Part shown: one piece after another, positions 9,601 through 17,313 of the stretch | Position numbering within the stretch: position 1 is the first letter of the stretch | Layout: every line of letters starts with the position of its first letter | Assembly (NCBI GenBank): GCA_038204465.1 | Contig: JBBRCX010000019.1 | Coordinates: 1-51,388, forward strand | Direction: 5' to 3' | From: JBBRCX01 sp038204465 | GTDB taxonomy: Bacteria; Planctomycetota; Phycisphaerae; Tepidisphaerales; Tepidisphaeraceae | Length of the DNA: 51,388 bases | The notes under the pieces: generated by a model | Seen by the model: only the letters and a program-made list of their open reading frames with translations | Databases searched by the model: none | Told to the model about the DNA's origin: nothing | Translations under genes and position numbers: made by a program

Positions 9601-12600
9601 CGCATACCCAACGCCTCCGGACGCCTCCAGCGAAGAAGTGTCGCTGCAACAGCTCGTTAAAGCGGGCGTCGGGGCCGTCACCATCGAGCCGCTTGCAGTC
9701 GAGGCGATCGGGACCAATCCGCCGATCCGCTTCGGCTGGTACGGCGCCGGCACGCGCGACTCGAAGCAGGAGTTGTTCGCCGTCGCGCAGGGCGATGCCC
9801 AGTCCGTAAATCCGACCCCGCTCGGCCTGACCAGCTTTGATCCCGGCGCTTCGGTCTTCGGGCTCTACACGCTTTTCCCAGGCTTCACCGACCCGGTTAA
9901 GGACAACAACCTTCCGCGCGAGGTCTACAGCGAAGACGCGCTCAACTCCTGGAGCAGTTCGCAGGGCGGGCACGACGTCCGCTTCTTCCCGCTGCGAAAC
10001 ACCGACGGCACGATCGTCCCCAACGCTTTCATCTTCGCCTTCGAAGAGTTCGACAGCGTCCCGGATTCCAACGACGTCATCGGCATCATCCGCAACGTAC
10101 AGGCGGCGCCGGCCGGCCCGCGCCTCGGCCTCGAGAACCAGGACAGCGTCCCCTTCCCCGATCGTCTCGTGTTCAGCCGGATCCAGCACCCCAACGCCAC
10201 GATCGGCAACACCGTCCACGACACCGCCACCCTTCTGGTTCGAAACACCGGTTCTTCACCGCTCACCATCAGCTCGTGGACCGTCACCGGTGCCTGGCAG
10301 ATCACCACCGCTCTGCCCGCGACGCCGATCGCTGCCAGGACCGGCACCTACGCGGTCACGCTGAAATTTATAGCGAGCACAATTCCGGCGCACACGGGCA
10401 ACGAAACCAACGGCACCGACTCGTCTCAGGGCGCCACCGCCACCGGCGTCTTCACAATCAACAGCGATGATGCAACCCAACCGGCGAAGAAGATCGACCT
10501 TGCCGGCTACTGGCAGAACTTCTCCGAAAACGCCAACGAGCCTGCCGTCAGGACGATCGTCCAGAAGATCTTCGGCTACGGCACGACGATCGAAGGCCCC
10601 GGCCAGACCGTCACCACCGGTGGGCTCGTCAGCCGCGTCGGCGATGAGGTCCTTTCCCCGTATTGGAACCGCGCGGACGGCTCGCGCGCCGTCACCGTGC
10701 GCCAACTCGCCGCTTTCCATACCCAGGGGAACACCGCAACGCTCTTTTGGCACAAGCAGGGCACCACGGTCCTATCGACGCTGATCACTCACTCGGGAGC
10801 GAGCGGCCAGAGCATCGTGCCTTTCGCCAACGGGACGACCTCGCCCGCCTACAACTTCTTCAATCCCACCACCCCGTTCGGCTTCAAGGTCGACGGGGAA
10901 TGGAGCGACGACACCAAGAACACCCAGGACGGCCATACCAGCGGCTACGGCCACCACATGCGCTTCTGGGTCGCGAAGGACCGCGCCGGGAAGATCATCC
11001 CCAACACCTATCTGATGTCGATGGATTACTCCGGCATCAACTACGACTACAACGACAACGTCTACCTGATCCAGAACATCAAGCCGCTCAGCCCGCCATC
11101 GACTCCGGCGGGCCTCACCGCGACCAGCGGCGGAGCCGGAATCCTGCTGAAGTGGACCGCGAATACCGAAGCGAACCTCGCGGGCTACAACATTTATCGC
11201 GCCGGCGCTGCCGCCGGACCCTTCACGAAAATCAACACCAGCGGTCTGATCTCGCAGGCTGACTTCAACGACGCATTCGCGCCGATCGGAAGCGCTTCGT
11301 TCTACCAGGTGAGCGCGGTTGACCTTTCGGGAAATGAGTCGGCCAAGTCAGCCGTCGCCAGCGCGACCCGCGTGGCCGACAACACGCCGCCTGCCGCTCC
11401 CGCGGGACTGGGCGCCACCGGTTCCGGCAGCGGCATCTCCCTCGACTGGGCCGATAATTCCGAGTTGGACCTGGCCGGATACAACGTCCTGCGCTCCAGC
11501 GCGGCAAACGGCACCTTCACCAAGATCAACGGGTCCCTGTTGACCGTCTCGAGTTATCAGGACCTGACGGCCCCGACGGGCCTGACTAGCTTCTATCAGG
11601 TGGTTGCCGTCGACAAGTCGGGCAACGTTTCCAGTCCGGCAACCGCCAACGCAACGCGCCCCGCCGTGGTGCCCGATGCGCCGACTGGAGTCACCGCCGC
11701 CGCGGCGTCGTCCACTCAGATCAACCTGACGTGGAACATGGCGAACAACGCGTCGACCTATCGCGTCGAGCGCAAGGGACCCGGTGAGACAGTGTTCAGC
11801 GAGATCGCGAGCGGCATCACCACCACCGCCTATTCCGACACCGGCCGTCAGCCCAGCAGCGCCTACTCCTATCGAGTCCGCGCCGAGAACGCGACGGGTC
11901 TCTCTGGCTACAGCAACACGGCTTCCGCGACGACCCAGGCCCAACCCGCCGCCGGCGCACCCGCGACGCTGAGCGCGCAGGCGAATTCCACCACGCAGAT
12001 CGCGCTCAACTGGGCCGCGGGCGCCAACGCCGCCAGTTACCGCATCGAGCGCAAGGGTCCCGGCGAAACTGTGTTTACCGAGATCGCAAGCGGCATTACC
12101 TCCACGAGCTATCTCGACAGCGGCCGCACCCCCAACAGCACCTACAGCTATCAGGTGAGATCGGAGAATGCCGGCGGCCTGTCGGGTTACAGCCCGATCG
12201 CTTCGGCAACCACGCTCCAGCAGTCCACCTCGTCGTTCACGAGCCAGGACATCAACTCCACTCCCACGGGCAGCACCAACTCCCTCAGCGGGGCCGACCA
12301 CGACATCACCGCCGGCGGCTCGGACATCTACGGCACCGCCGATGGCTTCCGCTTCGTTTACCAGCAGGTCACCGGCAACTTCGACGTGAAGGCGCAGATC
12401 ACCTCCTTCACCGGCGGCAACGCCACCTCGAAGGCCGGCCTCATGGCCCGCGCCGACCTCGGCGCCGGCAGCATGAACATCTACTCCTTCACAACGATCG
12501 CCGATGGCTTCCACTTCAGCCGCCGCAGCGCAACCGGAGGGACCACCAGCTACCTGAAGAAAGGCGTCGTCAGCTATCCGAACGCGTGGGTGCGGCTTAC

Positions 12601-13900
12601 ACGTGTAAACAACGTCTTCACGGGCTACTACAGCACCGACGGGGGCACGACCTGGGTGCAGACCACGCAGGCATCACAGGTGATGGCCTCCACCGTCCTT
12701 CTCGGCATGGCGACCACTGCCCACAGCACCACGACCACCGCAACCGCGCAGTATCGAAATCTCAGCGGCTTCCCCGGAACCTCCGTGGTCGTTGCGCCCA
12801 GCGCGCCGGCGACGCTCAACGCCAGCGCCGTCAGCAACAGCCGGATCGACTTGAGCTGGTCCGGCTCTTTCGGCGCCACGAGCTACCGTATCGAGCGAAT
12901 GGGGCCAGGCGAGGCGAGCTTCACCGAGATCGCCTCAGGCGTCGCAGGCACCACCTATTCCAACACAGGCCTGAGCGATTCAAGCACCTACACCTATCAA
13001 GTGAGGGCGGAGAATTCCGCCGGGCCCTCCGGGTACAGCCCGCAAGCCTCCGCAACCACACAGGCAGCCCCCACGCTGCCCGCAGCCCCGGCGACACTGA
13101 ATGCCAACGCCGATTCGCCAACGCAGATCACCCTCAGCTGGTCAGCCGGCTCCGGCGCGGCCAGCTATCGGGTCGAGCGCAAAGGTCCGGGCGAGGTGAG
13201 TTTCAGTCAGATTGCATCAGGGGTGACGACAACCAGCTTCGTCGATTCCGGCCGCACCCCCAGCAGCACCTACAGCTACCAGGTGCGCAGCGAGAACGCC
13301 GCGGGGCTCTCCGGCTACAGCCCGATTGCCTCAGCGACGACGCCGCAGCAGCCCGTATCCTCCGCTTTCACGAGTGTCGACATCAGCTCCACGCCCGCCG
13401 GCAGCACCACCGTCGTCACCGACGGATCGGATTACGATGTCACCGCGGGAGGCTCGGACATTTACGGCACCGCCGACGGGTTCCGCTACGTCTACAAGCA
13501 GGTGACCGGCGACTTTGATGTGAAAGTGCACATCACCTCCTTCACCGGCGGGAACTCGACCTCCAAGGCAGGTATCATGGCGCGGACGGATCTGAGCGCC
13601 GGCAGCGTCAACGTCTTCAGCTTCGCGACCATCGCGGACGGCTACCACTTCAGCCGCCGCAGCGTCGTGGGCGGAACGACCAGCTACCTGAAGAAGGACG
13701 TCGTCGCGTACCCGAATGTCTGGGTGCGGTTGAAGCGCGCGGGCAACGTCTTCACGGGCTTCTACAGCACCGACGGCGTCACCTGGGTGCAGACGACGCA
13801 GGCCTCGCAGGTGATGCCCTCAACGCTGCTGCTGGGGATGGCGACCACCGCCCACAGCACCACCACGACGGCGACGGCGCAGTTCCGGCAGTTCGGATGA
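6656..13900 (+). CDS. 2414-residue secreted multidomain protein (LEPR-XLL-like N-terminus, dehydrogenase-like propeller, FN3, jelly rolls)
   Basis: The GTG start is fixed by AGAAGGAG 5 nt upstream. The N-terminus has a planctomycete LEPR-XLL-like motif, LEARCLLS at residues 23-30, linked to export of large surface proteins. Seen in order are a beta-rich ligand-binding-like region (40-280), an SbsA-type Ig-like domain (~280-395) and a glucose/sorbosone-dehydrogenase-like propeller (~398-822). The propeller includes TGLTFDP, GPDGKLYFAQG, GVRNAFDLVW and LLVAEYSGGD. An ASPM/Hydin-type beta domain (~827-945) follows. Two related modules end in DSNDVIGIIRN and DYNDNVYLIQN (~950-1165 and ~1290-1480), resembling DUF4114. 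Then come FN3 x4, a jelly roll (~1860-2040), FN3 x2 and a second jelly roll (2235-2414). No cell-wall anchor is seen at the C-terminus. Whether the propeller is catalytic is unknown; a scaffold, sugar-binding or adhesin role is equally possible. Confidence 0.85.
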   Translation: MLGSKFRSADRLTHALRPVIENLEARCLLSVDPLANQALIQTLPFTLDFSSQVNGLHDKDGEDIGLTRVQINKNGLNSSYLPANLDLRTDLGLLNITTSGTAAAGSNFNGDNTLTNSVETQFDATTSGFSITARLKGPLGYLSSPSDQGGIYFGPDQDNYIKLVAVSQPSGQVLQFTDEQKNGATFVHSVDLQISVGAFANINTLDLKLVGDAGSGKVQAFYAINGAAYTKFATDIFLTGVTRTAFFTAAGRAGLIAVNKNDLPPITVSFDSFQILPGSTLSGRPTVTAIRPANGETAVRVDSFVAADLNLPNSGVDSATVTTDTVKLYRTSDHLLIPGTPGTSGGGDAIIFQPTVLLDPNTNYTFEITDQLKDVSGAAFVPFASNFTTGTTGGETDPSLSFEKVALNNATGAGFTSLKIGPDHKLYGTTDDGRILRWVINGDGTLATPQTIATIQTANSGPRLITGLTFDPASTANNLIAWVTHGVYVFTDAPDWSGKLTRLSGPNLATWQDYLINLPRSARDHLTNQPSFGPDGKLYFAQGSNSSMGDPDPIWSSRDEHLMTAAIIQVDTATLASRPLPLNMKTVDGGGTYDPFAANQPVKVYASGVRNAFDLVWTQDGTLYVPANGSAAGGNTPAYPNAVTGRRPDGSIYSGPNVPSLTNAQLTEDDWLFKVTQGGYYGHPNPSRAEYVLNGGNPTNNVDSFEFAAYPTGVLPDANYRGAAYDFGKNRSPDGIIEYIGGAFGGTLNGKLLVAEYSGGDDIAVLTRGANGNITSVQRGIAGLRGFVDPLDLIEDTAPGSTNGYIYVSEYGAQKLTLLRPIAPGANLTPSKTQFVFNDIQTASTGGTGASPTQVLTITNTGTTALTFPVGGISIVDDPAVAGADNTAFKIVNSASLPDTVKVGESIQIQLNFTASAVRIFSAFLQLTSNDSTHPTMKIALRGIGTTGTGGTNEPSFARILRAYQIPTIVGDGPNDNGEATTAYPTPPDASSEEVSLQQLVKAGVGAVTIEPLAVEAIGTNPPIRFGWYGAGTRDSKQELFAVAQGDAQSVNPTPLGLTSFDPGASVFGLYTLFPGFTDPVKDNNLPREVYSEDALNSWSSSQGGHDVRFFPLRNTDGTIVPNAFIFAFEEFDSVPDSNDVIGIIRNVQAAPAGPRLGLENQDSVPFPDRLVFSRIQHPNATIGNTVHDTATLLVRNTGSSPLTISSWTVTGAWQITTALPATPIAARTGTYAVTLKFIASTIPAHTGNETNGTDSSQGATATGVFTINSDDATQPAKKIDLAGYWQNFSENANEPAVRTIVQKIFGYGTTIEGPGQTVTTGGLVSRVGDEVLSPYWNRADGSRAVTVRQLAAFHTQGNTATLFWHKQGTTVLSTLITHSGASGQSIVPFANGTTSPAYNFFNPTTPFGFKVDGEWSDDTKNTQDGHTSGYGHHMRFWVAKDRAGKIIPNTYLMSMDYSGINYDYNDNVYLIQNIKPLSPPSTPAGLTATSGGAGILLKWTANTEANLAGYNIYRAGAAAGPFTKINTSGLISQADFNDAFAPIGSASFYQVSAVDLSGNESAKSAVASATRVADNTPPAAPAGLGATGSGSGISLDWADNSELDLAGYNVLRSSAANGTFTKINGSLLTVSSYQDLTAPTGLTSFYQVVAVDKSGNVSSPATANATRPAVVPDAPTGVTAAAASSTQINLTWNMANNASTYRVERKGPGETVFSEIASGITTTAYSDTGRQPSSAYSYRVRAENATGLSGYSNTASATTQAQPAAGAPATLSAQANSTTQIALNWAAGANAASYRIERKGPGETVFTEIASGITSTSYLDSGRTPNSTYSYQVRSENAGGLSGYSPIASATTLQQSTSSFTSQDINSTPTGSTNSLSGADHDITAGGSDIYGTADGFRFVYQQVTGNFDVKAQITSFTGGNATSKAGLMARADLGAGSMNIYSFTTIADGFHFSRRSATGGTTSYLKKGVVSYPNAWVRLTRVNNVFTGYYSTDGGTTWVQTTQASQVMASTVLLGMATTAHSTTTTATAQYRNLSGFPGTSVVVAPSAPATLNASAVSNSRIDLSWSGSFGATSYRIERMGPGEASFTEIASGVAGTTYSNTGLSDSSTYTYQVRAENSAGPSGYSPQASATTQAAPTLPAAPATLNANADSPTQITLSWSAGSGAASYRVERKGPGEVSFSQIASGVTTTSFVDSGRTPSSTYSYQVRSENAAGLSGYSPIASATTPQQPVSSAFTSVDISSTPAGSTTVVTDGSDYDVTAGGSDIYGTADGFRYVYKQVTGDFDVKVHITSFTGGNSTSKAGIMARTDLSAGSVNVFSFATIADGYHFSRRSVVGGTTSYLKKDVVAYPNVWVRLKRAGNVFTGFYSTDGVTWVQTTQASQVMPSTLLLGMATTAHSTTTTATAQFRQFG
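11668..12780 (+). repeat. Large intragenic repeat, copy 1 (FN3-FN3-jelly roll)
   Basis: It encodes two FN3 domains with the shared core YRVERKGPGE / YRIERKGPGE and a jelly-roll domain containing GGSDIYGTADGFRFVYQQ, FTGGNATSKAGLMAR and YSTDGGTTWVQTTQASQVM. The same order recurs directly downstream at 12796-13897 with strong protein and nucleotide similarity, so the unit was probably duplicated in tandem. Confidence 0.8.
12796..13897 (+). repeat. Large intragenic repeat, copy 2 (FN3-FN3-jelly roll)
   Basis: This is the second copy of the 1.1-kb unit. Its FN3 cores read YRIERMGPGE and YRVERKGPGE, and its jelly roll has GGSDIYGTADGFRYVYKQ, FTGGNSTSKAGIMAR and the same TTQASQVM...LLGMATTAHS ending. 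It forms the C-terminus of the giant protein. Differences are scattered substitutions, so the duplication is not brand new. Confidence 0.8.
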
Positions 13901-13927
13901 AGTCGGTGACGCCTTGCGGTGACGTGG

Positions 13928-15241
13928 ATGACTGAGCAGACAGCGCTACTAACGGACGCGCCTCCCCGAAGGCGAGCGCGGGTGCTCCTCTCGGCCTTTG
14001 CCTTCAGCCCCGTGCGCGGGTCTGAGCCGGCAGTTGGCTGGAACATCGCATCGCGGCTCGCGAAGTACCACGACGTCACCGTCTTCTGCAGCCCCGGCGT
14101 ACAGTCCCGGCAGCGCCGTGAAGAAATCGACTCCTACCTCGCCCGCCACGGGCCATTTCCCGGGCTCACCATCCACTACGTCGAGCCGCCGGCGATGTGC
14201 CGGCTGTTCCAACGCGACAATCAGAACGGGTCGCTCCTGCGCGGCTTCTACTATGTCGGCTACGCTGCCTGGCAGCGGCAGGCGCTGCACGACGCGCGGC
14301 GCCTGCACGCCGAACAACCGTTCGACTTGGCGCATCACCTGAACGTCGTTGGCTACCGTGAGCCGGGCTACCTCTGGAAGCTTGGCATCCCATTCCTCTG
14401 GGGCCCGGTCGGCGGTGCATCGAATACGCCTCTTTCATACTTCGGGATGCTTCCCTGGAAGCAGAGGATTTACTACGGATTTCGCGCACTCAGCAACGAA
14501 TGGCAGAAGCGAACGAAGTTGCGCTGCCGCGCCGCGGCGCGGGCCGCGAAGCACATCTGGGTCATCGGCCAGGACAACGAAGAAATGGTCACCGGCATCT
14601 GGGGCCGCCAGTCAGAGCGCATGCCCGAAACGGGTTGCGTCGTGATTGATGACGCGCAGCCGCGCCGATTCGACGGCTCCCGTCCGCTACGGCTCGCGTG
14701 GAGCGGGCGCGTCATGGGCGGCAAATGCCTTCCCATCCTGCTGCACGCGATGGCACGGTTGAAGGGCAACGTACCGATTGAGCTGACAGTGCTCGGCACG
14801 GGCCCCGAGCTCCAAGAATATCAGGCGCTGGTGCGGCATCTCGCAATCGACCAGCAGGTGCACTGGGCCGGCCAGCTGCCGCATTCAGCGGCTATCGCCG
14901 AGATGGCGCGGGCGGATGTCTTCGTCTTCACCGGCGTGCAGGAGGCCACCACGAGCGTCGTGCCCGAAGCATTGTCGCAGGGTCTACCCGTGATTTGCCA
15001 CGATGCATGCGGCATGGGCAGTGCAGTAACCGATAACTGCGGCATCAAGGTGCCCATGATTGACGCCGCCTCGAGCATCGAGGGCTTCGCGCAGGCGCTC
15101 ACGAAACTTCACTCCAATCCACCTGAGGTGGAACGGCTTTCCCGCGGCGCGCTGCGGCGGGCCGAGGAGCTGAGTTGGGACAACAAGGCGAAGCAGATTG
15201 CTCAGACCTACGATCGGATTCTGGGCCCAGTCACATCGTAG
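13928..15241 (+). CDS. Glycosyltransferase, GT4-like (GT-B fold)
   Basis: This is a 437-residue protein. The N-terminal half has the typical opening SAFAFSPVRGSEPAVGWN (about 22-39), seen in GT-B transferases that take a nucleotide-sugar donor. The C-terminal half has LAWSGRVMGGKCLPILL (256-272), LTVLGTGPELQEY and the donor-site block EATTSVVPEALSQGLPVI (339-356) with an E-x7-E pattern. The ATG at 13928 is preferred; a GTG at 13919 would add three residues, and neither has a clear ribosome-binding site. It begins 27 bp after the giant exoprotein, so it may be cotranscribed with it, while the polysaccharide cluster next to it runs the other way. It could modify that protein or serve the polysaccharide; the sequence does not decide. 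Confidence 0.8.
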   Translation: MTEQTALLTDAPPRRRARVLLSAFAFSPVRGSEPAVGWNIASRLAKYHDVTVFCSPGVQSRQRREEIDSYLARHGPFPGLTIHYVEPPAMCRLFQRDNQNGSLLRGFYYVGYAAWQRQALHDARRLHAEQPFDLAHHLNVVGYREPGYLWKLGIPFLWGPVGGASNTPLSYFGMLPWKQRIYYGFRALSNEWQKRTKLRCRAAARAAKHIWVIGQDNEEMVTGIWGRQSERMPETGCVVIDDAQPRRFDGSRPLRLAWSGRVMGGKCLPILLHAMARLKGNVPIELTVLGTGPELQEYQALVRHLAIDQQVHWAGQLPHSAAIAEMARADVFVFTGVQEATTSVVPEALSQGLPVICHDACGMGSAVTDNCGIKVPMIDAASSIEGFAQALTKLHSNPPEVERLSRGALRRAEELSWDNKAKQIAQTYDRILGPVTS

Positions 15242-15288
15242 CGTCGGCGTATGGGCCGCCCGTCCGTTAAACCCCGCACGTGCCTTCT

Positions 15289-16044
15289 CTACCAGCGCAG
15301 TCTGCGGTCCAGGCGATGAACGATCTTTCTCGCCATCTCCCCCCACGATAGAGGATTGATCCTCTTGAGCGCGAATGGATTCGTTCGTTCGTCGTTCACG
15401 CCGAATTCAGTCGTGCATGCGCTGCGGTAGCCCGCTTCCTGCACGATCGCCGCAACTTGCTCGTTCCAGCTCCCGTGCGGATAGGAGAAATGCCGCACCT
15501 CAACGCCGAATAGATCCTCCAGCCGCTTCTTGCTCGAAACGATCTGCTCGCGCGCGGCCAGCATGTCCAGTTCCGGAAGCTTCGGATGCGTCCGGCTATG
15601 TGAGCCAATCTCGTGGCCGGCGGCGAGCCACTGCCGAACCTGCGCTGCATCCATCAAGGGTTCCCGTGCGCCACCCCGTGCGCTGTCCCACTCGTTCTCA
15701 CCGCCGATCCGGTCCGCCACAAGAAACTCGATCGCGCGAAACCTGTGCTGCGCCAGAACCGGCAGCGCGTTCTCCACGACGTTGCGGCAGCCGTCATCAA
15801 ACGTGATGACGACGCGCCGGGATGCGCTGCTGTTTAACGCCCCATCGAGCGTGGCCGATTCGTATCCAGCTTCTGCCAACGCGGCGACCTGCTCGCCGAA
15901 GCGCTGAGGAGTGGTGTAGAGGAACGGGTCGCGCGCGCCGGCGGGCGCCACGCTGACACTATGGTACGTGAAGATGGGCACGCCCCGTGTGAACAAGCGC
16001 TGCTGGCTTCTACTCAGGAAGATTTGCGGCGCGAGTGGCAACAC
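15289..16044 (-). CDS. Polysaccharide deacetylase (NodB/CE4 family)
   Basis: This 251-residue CE4 esterase-type protein would remove N- or O-acetyl groups from a glycan using a divalent metal. NodB motifs are visible: MT1 TFDDG (81-85) with the catalytic base and metal Asp, MT2 HSRTH (149-153) with the two metal His residues, and MT3 around RHFSYPHGSW (184-193). An upstream GIPIFTYHS-like strand (GVPIFTYHS) is typical of the family. The start is GTG at 16044, since a stop lies 11 codons upstream in frame. No clear signal peptide is seen, which is odd for an enzyme acting on exported glycan. It is the last gene of the minus-strand polysaccharide cluster, 36 bp after a GT4 gene. Confidence 0.85.
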   Translation of the reverse strand: MLPLAPQIFLSRSQQRLFTRGVPIFTYHSVSVAPAGARDPFLYTTPQRFGEQVAALAEAGYESATLDGALNSSASRRVVITFDDGCRNVVENALPVLAQHRFRAIEFLVADRIGGENEWDSARGGAREPLMDAAQVRQWLAAGHEIGSHSRTHPKLPELDMLAAREQIVSSKKRLEDLFGVEVRHFSYPHGSWNEQVAAIVQEAGYRSACTTEFGVNDERTNPFALKRINPLSWGEMARKIVHRLDRRLRW

Positions 16045-16080
16045 GATGACACGGCGGCGGAGTCGCCATTTCGATCACAG

Positions 16081-17283
16081 TTATACGGCCGCGGGCGATT
16101 CAAGGCTGACGCGCTGACGACTCAATTCAATCGCCTGCTCGTAGATTTCCAACATCAGCTGCACATTCCGGCCGGCGGTGTACTTCGCTTCGAACTCTCG
16201 CCGCACTTCGTGACGCATCCTGAGCAGTGCGCCCGCGTCCCCAAGCAGTGAGCGGACCTGACGTACAAGGTCTTCGGCGTTCCCCGGTTGGAATAGGAGC
16301 CCGGTGCGGCCGGGATCGATCAACTCCGCCATCGCGCCCAGGTCCGCGGCGATGACCGGCGTTCCTTTTGCGAACGCCTCGACCGCGACGCGGCCAAACG
16401 TCTCGTACCATTCCGAGGGAAGCACCAGAAGCGTTGCGCCGCCTACGATATCGTACGCCTCGGCCGGCGGTTTGCGGCCAAGGTATTCGACACCGGGGAT
16501 TGTCCGAGCCGCTTCCGCCACTTCTTCGGACAGCGGCCCATCGCCAATGATCTTGAGCGCGAGCCGCTCGCCCAGCGTTCGCCACGCTTGAAGCATCGCG
16601 CGCACGCCTTTTTCCACGGTGAGGCGCCCCAGAAAGACCGCATAGCCTCCGTCACCGCTTCCGGGACCCGGGTCGGGATGGACGAAATTAGGTTTCACCA
16701 CGATGCGCTCCGCGGGCAGTCCGCCCTGGATGAACTTCTGCCGGGCAAACTCGGTCAGGGCGATGAACAGATCGACCTTGCGCTTCCAGGTACGCAGCGC
16801 ACGATGAACGGTGATCATGCCCGCAACCGTCGCGCTGGCGGAACGGCTCCCCCGATAGCACGCGTGCATTACGCCGGGCCATGGGATGAATTTCCCCATG
16901 CAGTCCTCGCACACCTTGCCGTCGCGAAAGAACAGCGCGTTCGGACACATCAGCCGGTAGTTCCTCAAAGACTGAATAACCGCCACGCCCTCGGCCTTCG
17001 CCGCGTAGAAGGCAGCGGGCGAAATGAGCGGAAAGGTATTGTTGAAGTGCACGACCTGCGGGCGATGTCTCTTGATCAGCTCGCGCAGCTCATTCGCGGC
17101 GCGGCGGTTCCATACTGTCCGCGCGGCCACGCCAAGGCTGCTCATTCCCTTGATGCTGTCGTTGTGTACCTGGTAGTCACTGACTTGATGGCCCGCGCCG
17201 CGCAGGGCCGCGACCTCCGCCTTGAAGCTCTGGTCCTCGCCACCGGACTGTTGGTAGAGGTTGTGGGCGATCAGGACGCGCAT
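16081..17283 (-). CDS. Glycosyltransferase family 4
   Basis: This is a 400-residue GT-B transferase. The N-terminus MRVLIAHNLYQQSGGEDQ has the glycine-rich opening of GT4 enzymes. The middle has RNYRLMCPNALFFRDGKVC followed by further Cys (EDC), a cysteine set common in a GT4 subgroup and possibly metal-binding. The C-terminal half shows FLGRLTVEKGV, LKIIGDGPLSEEV and the donor site ETFGRVAVEAFAKGTPVI. It probably adds one sugar of the repeat unit on the cytoplasmic side. It lies 30 bp downstream of the Wzy-like gene. Confidence 0.87.
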   Translation of the reverse strand: MRVLIAHNLYQQSGGEDQSFKAEVAALRGAGHQVSDYQVHNDSIKGMSSLGVAARTVWNRRAANELRELIKRHRPQVVHFNNTFPLISPAAFYAAKAEGVAVIQSLRNYRLMCPNALFFRDGKVCEDCMGKFIPWPGVMHACYRGSRSASATVAGMITVHRALRTWKRKVDLFIALTEFARQKFIQGGLPAERIVVKPNFVHPDPGPGSGDGGYAVFLGRLTVEKGVRAMLQAWRTLGERLALKIIGDGPLSEEVAEAARTIPGVEYLGRKPPAEAYDIVGGATLLVLPSEWYETFGRVAVEAFAKGTPVIAADLGAMAELIDPGRTGLLFQPGNAEDLVRQVRSLLGDAGALLRMRHEVRREFEAKYTAGRNVQLMLEIYEQAIELSRQRVSLESPAAV

Positions 17284-17313
17284 CGACCCTCGGGTTCGGG
17301 CAGGAAGTCGTCG

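Noticed and set aside
8798..10219. Open frame of 473 codons antisense to the giant exoprotein
   Set aside because: A Gly/Ala/Val/Asp-rich shadow of the real gene with no recognisable motif or ribosome-binding site.
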